A stretch of DNA of 64,000 nt from Xanthomonas hortorum (GTDB taxonomy: Bacteria > Pseudomonadota > Gammaproteobacteria > Xanthomonadales > Xanthomonadaceae): NCBI RefSeq assembly GCF_024339125.1, contig NZ_CP101417.1:4165001-4229000 (forward strand), in the 5' to 3' direction. Both the position numbers and the translations under genes were made by a program. Below the pieces are notes generated by a model that was given only the letters and a program-made list of their open reading frames with translations, had not been told where the DNA came from and made no database searches. This document shows positions 26,245 through 36,684 of this stretch, in pieces. Within the stretch, counting starts at the first letter, position 1; every line of letters begins with the position of its first letter.

Positions 26245-26270
26245 GAAAAAAGGAGCCGAAGCTCCTCTTT
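26245..26270 (-). terminator. Rho-independent terminator after the tRNA-Cys/tRNA-Gly pair
   Basis: On the minus strand AGGAGC-TTCG-GCTCCT forms a 6-bp stem with a UUCG loop and is followed by TTTTTT. It lies 44 bp beyond the 3' end of tRNA-Gly and ends that transcript before the integrase gene. Confidence 0.8.
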
Positions 26271-26313
26271 TCAACGACCTACAGATGCCAGTGGAAGTCT
26301 GTAGATCAATATT

Positions 26314-26389
<76 letters not shown>

Positions 26390-26515
26390 GTGGAGCGAAA
26401 TTGTACAGCTTGTCACATCATTACGCTAGCCCTTTCACACCACCAGCTCGCTGTTTCTTGCGGAGCCACCCGCTTGCGAACCGGCACTTAGATGCGACTA
26501 GAACAGCGTGCGATG

Positions 26516-26589
26516 TGGAGGCCTGGGCCGGAATTGAACCGGCGTACGCGGATTTGCAGTCCGCTGCATAACCACTCTACCACCAGGCC
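26516..26589 (-). tRNA. tRNA-Cys (anticodon GCA)
   Basis: The minus strand shows acceptor stem GGCCTGG pairing with CCAGGCC, anticodon loop ACTGCAAAT (anticodon GCA), T arm GGTTCAATTCC, discriminator T and an encoded CCA. It is 126 bp upstream of tRNA-Gly copy 1 on the same strand and is probably cotranscribed with it. Confidence 0.97.
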
Positions 26590-26626
26590 GAACATCGCAT
26601 TCCACAACACTTGCTATGCAACAACA

Positions 26627-26646
26627 AGGCCCCGCAAACGGGGCCT
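26627..26646 (-). terminator. Hairpin, possible terminator upstream of tRNA-Cys
   Basis: AGGCCCCG-CAAA-CGGGGCCT is a perfect 8-bp stem. On the minus strand it is followed by TTGTTGTT, a weak U-rich tract. It would block leftward transcription entering the tRNA pair from the NRPS side. Confidence 0.5.
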
Positions 26647-27279
26647 GTTCGTCTCAAGACAGCAACTGCACGCTAGTTGCATGCGTCCAACCTATTGTGT
26701 TGCAACAGGTTTTTCGCTGTCCCTGCCTTGGAACGGACGCTATTGTAGCCTTATTTGGCGTAGACGCCAAGAGGAGTGATCGGGCGCGCCACAGTGCGCT
26801 GGCGCCTGCAACCGCCGGACGCGATGTCCACGCGACAGGTCTGACAGCGCGCACCTCTGCGAGATCGAGCCTGCCTACTGGATCAGGCGCGCAGGTCTGA
26901 TTGAATCTCACACATCTGCTTCTCATTCATAGCCTAGCAGCCCGATGACGGCGCATCTGCAAGGGGTCCAATGTCCGGCCTGTCGTTTGGCCGGTCGAGG
27001 CGCGCCGCGCCGACAGCGCCTGCTCTATCCGAGACGAGCTGCAAGTTTATGCGATGCAATTCACACACCTACATCGACCGGGTCCACATGGGGTAAGGCG
27101 CTTGCCATACAACAAAGCGAATGACGCAACACGGATCACATCGGCTTGAAAAGCATCGGGAGAAGTAATTCGTTAAATTAACTTCATAACCAAAGTAAAT
27201 GGAACATTGATAATAGTTAGATTATCCAGCTAAACAATAAATCCGCGCGAATGTAATAAATCCTTCTCGAATCGCGCCT
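26647..27279. other. Non-coding region upstream of the NRPS operon
   Basis: About 630 bp. The left part is G+C-rich and has no gene. The last 120 bp (27160-27279) are strikingly A+T-rich and contain the palindrome GTTAA-A-TTAAC (27172-27182), so the NRPS promoter is likely here. No -35/-10 pair is convincing. No regulator gene adjoins the operon. Confidence 0.5.
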
Positions 27280-30200
27280 ATGGTGAGCCGCACACAAGGA
27301 GACTCATCCGTCACGCAAGGACGTCCGAACCTCCGCAGTTTTGCGATGGATATCTTGTGTCCAACCTCAGTAGCGCTGTGCTTTGCGGTTTTCAACGTGA
27401 CTTCTGACTCCGAAGCAGTAGTGATCGGCGCCGCCACTGCTTCATCGCGGCCTGCCATCGAGCCAGGCAACTCGATGCTCCCCCACCCTGACACTTCGCA
27501 GGCGCAGTGCGCGCCTGAGGAGACTGCAAGTGCATTTGTCTGGTCACGCTGGCAGGCCTTGCCAAGGTCGACAGAGGCCGAGCGGCTGGAACGTCTGCTC
27601 GCTGCAGTGGCGATCTACTTAGCACGGACCTGCGAGCAAGTGCCCTTGCAGATCAGGCTGCGCTATTCAGACCGCACACGCCAGCTGACATTGCATCCAC
27701 GCGTGCACGACACCTGCAGTGCGATCTGCGAACAGGTGCACGGCGCATTGGATGAACGTGCACTCCATACTGCAGGCCAGGAGGATGCGCAATCGAAAAA
27801 GGCGCAACGTGGTGACGTTGCACATGCATGGCCGACGTTGATCGAGATCGGTGTAACGAACGACAGTGCGGTGATTGTTGGCGCAACTGCGACACCGCAG
27901 CTGCAATTGCAGATCTGCCAGTTACGCAAGCGATTTCGTTGCGGATTGCATAGCTCGCATTCGACACGGCGGCAGGCCTTGCGCGTCGGTGCACGTCTGA
28001 GATGTCTGCTAACGGCTCTTGAACGTGGCGAGGCACAGCATAGCCCTGTAGCGTTATTGCCGCTCTTGCCAGCGAGCGAGCGCCGTCGCTTGTTACAGAC
28101 ATTCAATTGCAGTCACACGCGGTTTCCGCAACGTGGCATGGCAGTGTTGTTTGCCGAGCAGGCCGCGCGCGCGCCGCAGGCGACCGCGCTTGTGTGTGGC
28201 GAGACACGTCTGAGTTATGCCGAGCTGGATCTTCAGGCCAATCGTCTTGCGCATCGTCTGTGTGCGCTTGGCGTTGGCCCGGATTGTCTGGTTGCGATCA
28301 GTGCGGCACGCAGCCCTGCGTTGGTGATCGGCTTGCTGGCGATCCTCAAGGCCGGAGGTGCGTATCTGCCGCTGGATGCCGATGCGCCTTCACAGCGTTT
28401 GAGTACGTTGCTGGATGATGCGCGTCCATGTGCTGTGCTCGCCGATGCAGATGCGTTGCGTCGTTTGCCGCTGCCCGATACGTTGCCGGTGTGTCGGCTG
28501 GATCAGGTCAATCCCGCGTGGGGCGATTTCCCTGGCACCGCACCCGATGTGCCAGCGCTGCAGCCGCATCATCTGGCCTACGTGCTGTATACCTCCGGCT
28601 CCACCGGCGTGCCCAAGGGCGTGATGGTCGAGCAACGCAACGTCGTGCGCCTGGTGTGTGCGCCCGACTATGTTGATTGCGATGCTTCGCAGCGTTTCCT
28701 GCTTGCCGCGCCGCTGGCCTTCGATGCGTCCACGTTCGAGCTATGGGGGGCGTTGCTCAATGGCGCACAGTTGGTGCTTGCCCCGCCCGGCACGCTGGAT
28801 CTGGATGCGATCTGTGCACAGGTGCAGCAGCATCGGGTGACCACCTTATGGCTGACCGCTGGCCTGTTCGAGCTGCTTGATCCTGTGCAGCTGAGCCAGT
28901 TGCACAGCCTGCGCCAGCTATTGGCTGGCGGGGATGTGCTGTCGCGTGCCGCTGTCGAACGTGTCAACCAAGCCTTGCCGCACTGCCAGTTGATCAACGC
29001 GTACGGGCCAACCGAGGCGACCACCTTCAGTAGCTGTCATCGCTTCGACGAGGCAGCGGTGACCTCGGTACCGATTGGGCGCCCGATCGCCGGTACGCGG
29101 ATCTATCTGTTGGATGACCAGCGCGAGCTTGTGCCGATCGGTGTGCCTGGTGAGATCTACATCGGTGGCCCGGGCGTGGCCCGTGGTTATCTCAATCAGT
29201 CGTCATTGACCGCTGAGCGTTTTGGAGAAGATCCGTTTTTGCCAGGTGGTCGGCTGTATCGAAGCGGCGATCTGGCGCGGTGGCGCGAGGATGGCAGCCT
29301 GGACTTTCTGGGTCGTGTCGATCAACAGCTGAAGGTGCGTGGTTTCCGTATCGAGCCTGGCGAGATCGAGGCGGCGTTACGCAGGTGCACCGGGGTGGCC
29401 GACGCGGTGGTCGTTGCGCGACAGGAAGGTGCGGCTGATAAACAATTGGTGGCATATGTCATCGCTTCACCGCAGCCAAGCGACAGCAATGGCTGCGATA
29501 TCGACGCACTGGCTCCCGCCACCTTGCGCGCCGCGCTGGCCCAAAAACTGCCCGAGCACATGCTGCCGTCGGCATTTGTGCGGTTACAGCAGTTACCGCT
29601 GACTGCCAGCGGCAAACTGGATCGACGTGCCTTGCCGGCGCCGGATCGTGCTGCAGTCGCGGCAGCCGGCTATGTGCCGCCGCAAGGCGCAAACGAGTGT
29701 CTGCTGGCCACAGTGTGGGCCGAGCTACTTGGGTTGCCGCAGGTAGGCCGGCACGATCATTTTTTTGCACTCGGCGGGCATTCGTTGCTGGCCATGCGCG
29801 TCTGTGGCCGGCTGCAGACCGCACTGATGCGGCAGGTGCCGATGGCGCTGCTGTTTGCGCATCCGGTGTTATGTGAACTAGCAATCGCGTTACAGGGCAG
29901 TGCTGGCGATGCGCTAGGCGCAATCCCGCACCTGCCGCGCGACCAGCCGTTGCCGCTGTCTTTCGCGCAGCAGCGGCTGTGGTTCCTGGATCAACTGGAA
30001 GGCCCTAGCGCCACTTACATCATGCCGATGGGCCTGCGTCTGCGCGGTGCGCTGGATCGTGGTGCGCTGCGAGCGGCGCTGCATGCGCTTGTTGCGCGGC
30101 ACGAAGCCTTGCGCAGTTGCTTCAGGCAACGCCGCTTGCCGCAAGAAAACGGCGATATCGCAACCGCTCCGCTATCCACTTGTCTGCTGCCCACGTCGTG

Positions 30201-33200
30201 TCTGGCCGAGCAGGTCCAAGCAGAGAGAGTTCATAGCGAACAGGTGCATATCGAACTACTGCCGCCCGAACAAGCCTTGGTGCTGCACGAGCAACTGCTT
30301 ACAGATCACGCACTCAACAATCACTTCGATCCAGACGCCGAACTACGATGCTGGATCGCGTATGAGGCCAGCACGCCGTTCCAGCTCGATCGCGATGCAC
30401 CGATCCGTTTCCGTCTGCTGCAGCTCTCACTCGATGAACATGCATTGCTGATCACCCAGCATCACAGTGCCTCGGACGGCTGGTCGGTGGGTGTGTTGTT
30501 GCATGAGCTGTCTGCGCTGTATGCAAGTTGCCTGCGCGGCCAGCCAGACCCGCTGCCGCCACTGCCGATCCAGTATCCCGACTACGCCACCTGGCAGCGT
30601 CAGTGGCTGGAAGGGCAACGTCGGCAGCAGCAACTCGATTATTGGCAACGTCAGCTTGCAGGCGCCCCCAGCTTGCTCGATCTGCCGCTGGATCGCCCAC
30701 GCCCGCCGCAGCAGGATTTCAGCGGTGCCGAGGTCGCCATCCACTTCGATGCCGATCTCAGCCACGCACTGGAGACTTTGGCGCGCCGCCATGGCTGCAC
30801 CGTGTTCATGACCGTGCTGGCGGCGTGGGGCGCGCTGTTGTCGCGTTTATGTCGCCAGGACTGCGTGCTGGTCGGCATCCCGGTTGCCGGGCGCACGCGC
30901 GCCGAGCTGGAGCCGCTGATCGGTTTCTTCGTCAACACGCTGGCGATCCGTTTCGATGCCCCCGCAAGCGTGAGTACTGCCGCGCTGTTGGCGCAGGTGC
31001 GCCAGCAAGTACTCGATGCGCAGGCGCATCAGGATGTGCCGTTCGAGCAGGTGGTGCAGGCCGTACAACCCGTACGCAGCAGTGCGCATACACCGTTAGT
31101 GCAGACGTTGTTGGCCTGGGAGCAGGACGCAGTGGCTGGCGTGGTTCCACACGTCTCTGGTGCAGATGCTGACCATCCAAAAATCGCGGACGATCCCTGG
31201 GCCGCACTGGATCCGCAACGGCTGCAGATTCCCGCCAAGGCCGCCCGCTTCGATCTCACCTTGCAGTTGCGCAGTGGTGACGAGCCAGTGGGACAGCGAC
31301 ACAGCGGCAATCTCGCCGAATCCTGTGTGCAAGGCACGCTGAGCTATGCCACTGCCGTGTTCGATGCCGCGACTGCCAACCGCATCGTTGGCTATCTGCA
31401 AAGCTTGCTGCGCGCCATGGCTGCCGACAGCACCGTGCCACTGGACACCGTGGCATTACTGGATGCGCACGAACGCCAGCAGTTGTTGGTCGACTTCCAG
31501 CCGGCTGCTGTCGTTTATCCCTGCACGTTGTTGCATGAGCTGATCGAGCAGCAAGTCCAGCGCACGCCGCACGCCATCGCGGTGGCCCAGGACCAACTGC
31601 AGTTGGACTATGCCGCGCTGGATGCGCAGGCCAATCAGCTTGCCCACCATCTGCGCCAACTCGGCGTTGGCCCTGATGTACGCGTGGCGATTTGCGCGCA
31701 GCGCAGCCCAATGTTGGTGGTCGGGCTGCTCGCGATTTTGAAAGCCGGCGGCGCCTATGTGCCGCTGGATCCGGAGTACCCGGCCCAGCGTTTGGCCGAC
31801 ATGCTCGCCGACAGCCAACCGCTCGCCCTGCTTGTCGATGCGTATGCGTGCGAACACCTCCCGCTACTGGCTAGCGACGCGCTGCACCGCGTCTCGCTGC
31901 TTGATACTGAGCTAGCGGACAGCGTGCTGCTCTGCAAAGGACTGCCGAGCACATTGGCAGTTTATCAGCTGGATCAGCCCAATACGCCCTGGGACCACCA
32001 GCCCACGACCACCCCGCACGTGCCAGCGCTAGAACACGACCACCTGGCCTACGTGATCTACACCTCCGGCTCCACCGGCACGCCCAAGGGCGCGATGAAC
32101 ACCCATCGCGGCGTGGTCAATCGGCTGCTGTGGATGCAGGACACCTATGCGCTCACCCCAGACGATGTGGTGCTGCAAAAAACGCCGATCAGCTTCGATG
32201 TCTCGGTGTGGGAACTGTTTTGGCCGCTGTTGAGTGGCGCGCGTTTGCAGCTGGCGCGTCCTGGTGGGCACAAGGATCCGGCTTACCTCGGCGCAACCAT
32301 CGCCGAGGCTGCAGTGACAACGCTGCACTTCGTGCCTTCGATGCTCGACGCATTTCTGGCAACCGACGCACCGCAGCACTGCAGCGGACTCACCCGCGTG
32401 ATTTGCAGCGGCGAAGCTTTGCCCGGGCAACTGGTACAGCGCTTCCGCAGACAGCTGCCCGGCGTGCAACTGCACAATCTTTATGGCCCGACCGAAGCCG
32501 CCATCGACGTCAGCTTCTGGGATTGCAACGCTAATCCCGATATCCCCGACAACACACCGATCGGCACCCCAGTCGCCAACACGCAGCTCTATGTGCTCGA
32601 TACGCATCTGCAGCCAGTGCCAATCGGCGTGGCGGGAGAGCTACATATCGGCGGTGTGCAAGTCGCGCGCGGCTATCTCGATCGCCCTGAGCTCACTGCC
32701 CAGCGTTTCATTCCCGATCCTTTCCGCCCCGCACCCGATGCGCAGCTCTACAAGACGGGTGACCTTGCGCGCTGGCGTGCCGATGGCGTCCTCGAATACC
32801 TCGGCCGCAACGACGATCAGGTCAAGATCCGTGGCCTGCGCATTGAACCTGGTGAGATCGCTGCAAGGCTCGCTACGCACTCCGATGTGCGCGATGCAGT
32901 CGTGCTTGCACGCAAAGATCAATCCGGACAGCTGCGCCTGGTCGCTTACTACCTGGCCGCCAAGCTGCTGCCGATCGAAACACTGCGAAGCCATCTCTCC
33001 GCGCAACTCCCCGACTACATGGTGCCAGCGGCTTACGTGCACCTGGAGGCGCTGCCACTGACGCCCAACGGCAAGCTCGATCGCCGCGCCCTGCCCGCGC
33101 CAACCGAAGCCGCCTTGGGAACACGCGACTTCGTGCCTCCGCAAGGACCAACCGAGAACATCATTGCAGCACATTGGTGCGAGCTCCTCGGAGTGCAACA

Positions 33201-36200
33201 CGTCGGTCGCGACGATCAGTTCTTCGCTCTCGGCGGGCACTCGTTGCTGGCGATCCATCTGATCGAACGCTTGCGCGCCGATGGGTTGCACGCCGAAGTG
33301 CGCAACCTCTTCGCCAGCCCCACCCTGTCCGGTTTTGCCGCAAGCCTGCACAACACGACAACTACCAACACCACGCTAGTCATCCCACCCAACCGCATCA
33401 CCCCCGACCTAACCCAACTCACCCCGCAACACCTGCCGCTAGCCGACCTCACCCAGCAAGACATCGACCGCGTGCTGGAACAGGTTCCCGGCGGCCTTGC
33501 CAACGTCCAGGACATCTACGCACTCTCGCCGTTGCAGGACGGCCTGCTGTTCCATCACCTGCTTGCCACCGATGGCGATCCTTACCTATTACGCCTGCGG
33601 CTGCGCTTTAACGATCGCGCCGGGTTGGACGCCTATCTGACCGCACTGCAAACCGTGATCGACCGCCATGACATCCTGCGCAGTGCGGTGCTGTGGGAAG
33701 GCCTGAGCGAACCGGTACAAGTGGTCTATCGCCGCGCAACGCTCGCGATCGACGCACTGGATTGCTGCAGCTTCGATCCACGACAACCGTTCGAAGAGCA
33801 ACTAGCCACGCGCCCACAACTGCGCCAGTTGGATCTGCGCCGCGCACCGCTGCTGCACGCCAGCGTAGTTGCCGATCCTGATGGTCAACGTTGGCATCTG
33901 CTGCTGTTGCAACACCATCTGATCGGCGATCACACCACGCTGGAAACCATCCAGTCCGAGATCCAGGCGCTGCAAGCCGGACACGGCGCTGAGCTCCCGC
34001 CGCCGCAACCGTTCCGCAACCTTGTGGCACAAGCGCGTCTGGGATTGCCGCAAGCCGCGCACGAAGCGTTTTTCCGCGAGCGCCTGGGCGATCTGGATAC
34101 GCCGTGCGCGCCATTCGGCCTGTTGCAGGCGGCCGATACCGCGCCCGGCGAACACACGATGGTGCTGGATGCTGCATTGGTTGCACGACTGCGCCAAGCG
34201 GCGCAACGATTGGGTGTCAGTCTTGCAAGCGTGTGCCATCTGGCCTGGGCATTGGTCGTGGCCCGCACCAGCGGCTGCACCGACGCGGTGTTCGGCAGCG
34301 TGCTGTTCGGCCGCATGGGGCAGACCGCAGCTGGAGCACTCGGACCGTTTATCAATACCCTGCCGCTACGCATCGCGCTGGCCGAGCCGATCGGCGCCGA
34401 AGCGGCCGTGCGCCGCACGCACGCCGATCTGGCCGCGTTACTGCGTCACGAACACGCCTCGCTGGCACTGGCGCAGCGTTGCAGCGCGGTGCCGGCACCG
34501 GCGCCGCTGTTCACCGCCTTGTTCAACTACCGGCACAATCGCGACGGCGGCGATGCTGCTCTGCGCGGCGGCGAGGAGCGCACGCACTATCCGATGCATC
34601 TGGCCGTGGAAGACGATGGGCATGGCCTGGCGCTGACCGCGCAAGTCTGTGCAGCGCTGAACCCACAACGGTTGTGCAGCTATCTGGCCACCGCTCTGAG
34701 CGGCCTGGTCGATGCGTTGGAGCATGCGCCGCAGACGCCGGTGCAGCGATTGCCAGTGTTGCCCGAAGAAGAGCAAACGCAGGTACTGGAAAGCTTCAAT
34801 GCCAGCGTCACCGCGTTTGTCCCCGGCATCTGCCTGCACCAGCTGTTCGAAGCGCAGGTACGGCTCACGCCCGATGCCATCGCGGTGGAACTGGATGCAC
34901 GCTCGTTGAGTTACGCCGAATTGGAGGCCCAGGCCAACCAGTTGGCCCATCACCTGCGCAGCCTCGGCGTGGGCCCGGAATGTCGCGTGGCGCTGTGTCT
35001 GCAGCGCAGCCCTGAGCTGGTGATCGGCCTGCTCGGCATTCTCAAGGCCGGCGCTGCGTATGTGCCATTGGATCCGGAGTATCCGAGCGAGCGACTGGCC
35101 TACATGCTGGCCGACAGCCAACCGCTGGCGGTGCTCTGCGACGGCTATGGCCTGGCAAGAATCCCGCAACTTCCCGAAGTCACTTACTGTCGTCTGGATG
35201 CACCAGAGCTGCCGTGGAACGCGCAGCCCGCTAGCGCACCGCAGCTGCCCGACCTGCATCCAGACTGCCTGGCTTACGTGATCTACACCTCCGGCTCCAC
35301 CGGCCAGCCGAAGGGAGTGATGAACGCACATCGCGGCGTGGTCAACCGACTGCAGTGGCATCAAACCATGTTCCCGCTGGGGCCGCATGATCGGGCGCTG
35401 CAGAAGACGCCGTTCGGTTTCGATATCTCGCTATGGGAGATCTTCTCGCCGCTGCAGGCCGGCGCACGCCTGGTGCTTGCGCGCCCGCAGGGGCATCAGG
35501 ATCCGCAGTATCTGGCCAGTTTGATCCAACAACGCGGTATCACCCAGGCGCACTTCGTTCCGTCGATGCTGCAGCTGTTTCTCGATCAAGCCGAACCGCC
35601 ACGTTGCCCCAGCCTGCGCTGGCTGCTGTGCAGTGGCGAGGCGCTGAGCGATGCCTTGCAGCGGCGCTGTCTACAGGCGCTGCCGCATGTTGAATTGCAC
35701 AACCTCTATGGTCCAACTGAGGCGGCGATTGAAGTCAGTCATTGGCAGTGCGATCCGCAGCTGCACCCCGGGCTGGTGCCGATCGGCCGGCCGATCGCCA
35801 ATACCCGCTTGTACGTGCTCGATACCCATGGCCAGCCGGTGCCGGTCGGCGTGCCCGGCGAGCTGCATATCGGTGGCGTGCAGGTGGCGCGCGGGTATTG
35901 GAATCTGCCTGAGCTCAGTGCCGAGCGCTTCATCGCCGACGACCATTTCGACGTGCACCACGCGCGCCGCTACAAGACCGGCGACCTGGCGCGCTGGCTG
36001 CCCGATGGCAACCTGCAGTACCTGGGACGCAACGATCACCAGGTCAAGATCCGCGGCTTGCGGGTGGAGCTGAGCGAGATCGAATCGCGTCTGCTCGCGG
36101 CCCCCGGGGTGCGTGAAGCGGTGGTGCTGGCACGCGAAGACAGCCCGGGCCTGACGCGGCTGGTGGCCTATCTCACCGCGCTGCCCGATGTCGATGCCGA

Positions 36201-36684
36201 TGCCGATGCCGGGGCTTTACGGCCTGCCACGCTGCGTGCCGCACTCGACCGCGCATTGCCCGAGCACATGCTGCCGTCGGCCTGGGTGGTGCTACCCAAG
36301 CTGCCGCTGACCGCCAACGGCAAGCTCGATCGCAAGGCCCTGCCGGCGCCGGACGGCCAGGCGTTTGCGCTGCGCCCATACAGCGCGCCGAGCGGCCCCA
36401 CCGAATGCCTGGTGGCCGCGCATTGGTGCCGGCTGCTCGGGCTGCCGCAGGTGGGCCGCGACGACGACTTCTTCGCGCTGGGCGGGCAATCGCTGCTGGC
36501 GGTGCGCTTGCTGGCGCAGTTGAGCGAACAGGCGCAGGTGCGGTTGCCGCTGTCGGCGGTGTTCGAGTTCCCGACCCTGGCCGCCTTCAGCCGCAGGCTC
36601 GCGCTGGCACAGCTGCAACGCCTGGCGCCCGACGCGCTGGCGCAACTGAGTGCACTTACGGAGATGGATCATGTCGCACGATAA
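27280..36684 (+). CDS. Nonribosomal peptide synthetase, modules 1-3
   Basis: This 3134-residue multimodular enzyme assembles the first three residues on phosphopantetheine-carrying T domains. The order is: degenerate C-like N-terminus (about 70-275); A1 (281-790), T1 (GGHS, Ser835); C2 (891-1330, HHSASDG at 1062); A2 (1414-1945), T2 (Ser1988); dual E/C3 (2070-2490, with HHLLATDGD at 2092 and HHLIGDH at 2212); A3 (2513-3025), T3 (GGQS, Ser3071). Codes read by alignment to GrsA are DAFWLGATFK (Val-like) for A1, DVWHISLIDK (Ser) for A2 and DIWHLSLIEK (Ser-like) for A3. E/C3 should convert residue 2 to D-Ser. The start is uncertain: ATG 27280 gives the longest frame and ATG 27475 is possible. The stop overlaps the next NRPS start by 14 bp. 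Confidence 0.9.
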   Translation: MVSRTQGDSSVTQGRPNLRSFAMDILCPTSVALCFAVFNVTSDSEAVVIGAATASSRPAIEPGNSMLPHPDTSQAQCAPEETASAFVWSRWQALPRSTEAERLERLLAAVAIYLARTCEQVPLQIRLRYSDRTRQLTLHPRVHDTCSAICEQVHGALDERALHTAGQEDAQSKKAQRGDVAHAWPTLIEIGVTNDSAVIVGATATPQLQLQICQLRKRFRCGLHSSHSTRRQALRVGARLRCLLTALERGEAQHSPVALLPLLPASERRRLLQTFNCSHTRFPQRGMAVLFAEQAARAPQATALVCGETRLSYAELDLQANRLAHRLCALGVGPDCLVAISAARSPALVIGLLAILKAGGAYLPLDADAPSQRLSTLLDDARPCAVLADADALRRLPLPDTLPVCRLDQVNPAWGDFPGTAPDVPALQPHHLAYVLYTSGSTGVPKGVMVEQRNVVRLVCAPDYVDCDASQRFLLAAPLAFDASTFELWGALLNGAQLVLAPPGTLDLDAICAQVQQHRVTTLWLTAGLFELLDPVQLSQLHSLRQLLAGGDVLSRAAVERVNQALPHCQLINAYGPTEATTFSSCHRFDEAAVTSVPIGRPIAGTRIYLLDDQRELVPIGVPGEIYIGGPGVARGYLNQSSLTAERFGEDPFLPGGRLYRSGDLARWREDGSLDFLGRVDQQLKVRGFRIEPGEIEAALRRCTGVADAVVVARQEGAADKQLVAYVIASPQPSDSNGCDIDALAPATLRAALAQKLPEHMLPSAFVRLQQLPLTASGKLDRRALPAPDRAAVAAAGYVPPQGANECLLATVWAELLGLPQVGRHDHFFALGGHSLLAMRVCGRLQTALMRQVPMALLFAHPVLCELAIALQGSAGDALGAIPHLPRDQPLPLSFAQQRLWFLDQLEGPSATYIMPMGLRLRGALDRGALRAALHALVARHEALRSCFRQRRLPQENGDIATAPLSTCLLPTSCLAEQVQAERVHSEQVHIELLPPEQALVLHEQLLTDHALNNHFDPDAELRCWIAYEASTPFQLDRDAPIRFRLLQLSLDEHALLITQHHSASDGWSVGVLLHELSALYASCLRGQPDPLPPLPIQYPDYATWQRQWLEGQRRQQQLDYWQRQLAGAPSLLDLPLDRPRPPQQDFSGAEVAIHFDADLSHALETLARRHGCTVFMTVLAAWGALLSRLCRQDCVLVGIPVAGRTRAELEPLIGFFVNTLAIRFDAPASVSTAALLAQVRQQVLDAQAHQDVPFEQVVQAVQPVRSSAHTPLVQTLLAWEQDAVAGVVPHVSGADADHPKIADDPWAALDPQRLQIPAKAARFDLTLQLRSGDEPVGQRHSGNLAESCVQGTLSYATAVFDAATANRIVGYLQSLLRAMAADSTVPLDTVALLDAHERQQLLVDFQPAAVVYPCTLLHELIEQQVQRTPHAIAVAQDQLQLDYAALDAQANQLAHHLRQLGVGPDVRVAICAQRSPMLVVGLLAILKAGGAYVPLDPEYPAQRLADMLADSQPLALLVDAYACEHLPLLASDALHRVSLLDTELADSVLLCKGLPSTLAVYQLDQPNTPWDHQPTTTPHVPALEHDHLAYVIYTSGSTGTPKGAMNTHRGVVNRLLWMQDTYALTPDDVVLQKTPISFDVSVWELFWPLLSGARLQLARPGGHKDPAYLGATIAEAAVTTLHFVPSMLDAFLATDAPQHCSGLTRVICSGEALPGQLVQRFRRQLPGVQLHNLYGPTEAAIDVSFWDCNANPDIPDNTPIGTPVANTQLYVLDTHLQPVPIGVAGELHIGGVQVARGYLDRPELTAQRFIPDPFRPAPDAQLYKTGDLARWRADGVLEYLGRNDDQVKIRGLRIEPGEIAARLATHSDVRDAVVLARKDQSGQLRLVAYYLAAKLLPIETLRSHLSAQLPDYMVPAAYVHLEALPLTPNGKLDRRALPAPTEAALGTRDFVPPQGPTENIIAAHWCELLGVQHVGRDDQFFALGGHSLLAIHLIERLRADGLHAEVRNLFASPTLSGFAASLHNTTTTNTTLVIPPNRITPDLTQLTPQHLPLADLTQQDIDRVLEQVPGGLANVQDIYALSPLQDGLLFHHLLATDGDPYLLRLRLRFNDRAGLDAYLTALQTVIDRHDILRSAVLWEGLSEPVQVVYRRATLAIDALDCCSFDPRQPFEEQLATRPQLRQLDLRRAPLLHASVVADPDGQRWHLLLLQHHLIGDHTTLETIQSEIQALQAGHGAELPPPQPFRNLVAQARLGLPQAAHEAFFRERLGDLDTPCAPFGLLQAADTAPGEHTMVLDAALVARLRQAAQRLGVSLASVCHLAWALVVARTSGCTDAVFGSVLFGRMGQTAAGALGPFINTLPLRIALAEPIGAEAAVRRTHADLAALLRHEHASLALAQRCSAVPAPAPLFTALFNYRHNRDGGDAALRGGEERTHYPMHLAVEDDGHGLALTAQVCAALNPQRLCSYLATALSGLVDALEHAPQTPVQRLPVLPEEEQTQVLESFNASVTAFVPGICLHQLFEAQVRLTPDAIAVELDARSLSYAELEAQANQLAHHLRSLGVGPECRVALCLQRSPELVIGLLGILKAGAAYVPLDPEYPSERLAYMLADSQPLAVLCDGYGLARIPQLPEVTYCRLDAPELPWNAQPASAPQLPDLHPDCLAYVIYTSGSTGQPKGVMNAHRGVVNRLQWHQTMFPLGPHDRALQKTPFGFDISLWEIFSPLQAGARLVLARPQGHQDPQYLASLIQQRGITQAHFVPSMLQLFLDQAEPPRCPSLRWLLCSGEALSDALQRRCLQALPHVELHNLYGPTEAAIEVSHWQCDPQLHPGLVPIGRPIANTRLYVLDTHGQPVPVGVPGELHIGGVQVARGYWNLPELSAERFIADDHFDVHHARRYKTGDLARWLPDGNLQYLGRNDHQVKIRGLRVELSEIESRLLAAPGVREAVVLAREDSPGLTRLVAYLTALPDVDADADAGALRPATLRAALDRALPEHMLPSAWVVLPKLPLTANGKLDRKALPAPDGQAFALRPYSAPSGPTECLVAAHWCRLLGLPQVGRDDDFFALGGQSLLAVRLLAQLSEQAQVRLPLSAVFEFPTLAAFSRRLALAQLQRLAPDALAQLSALTEMDHVAR
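28110..33545 (+). repeat. Duplicated A-T-C-A-T segment, copy in NRPS1
   Basis: This stretch covers A1-T1-C2-A2-T2 and the start of E/C3, and is closely repeated at 44555-50045. Long runs are identical, for example around 32819 and 49319 inside the A2/A7 ends. The offset is about 16.45 kb at the left and 16.50 kb at the right because of small indels. Confidence 0.8.

Noticed and set aside
33508..34750. Considered a separate epimerisation domain followed by a missing C domain
   Set aside because: The HHLLATDGD motif before the second histidine motif, and direct continuation into the next A domain, fit a dual E/C domain. The same holds for the other two.
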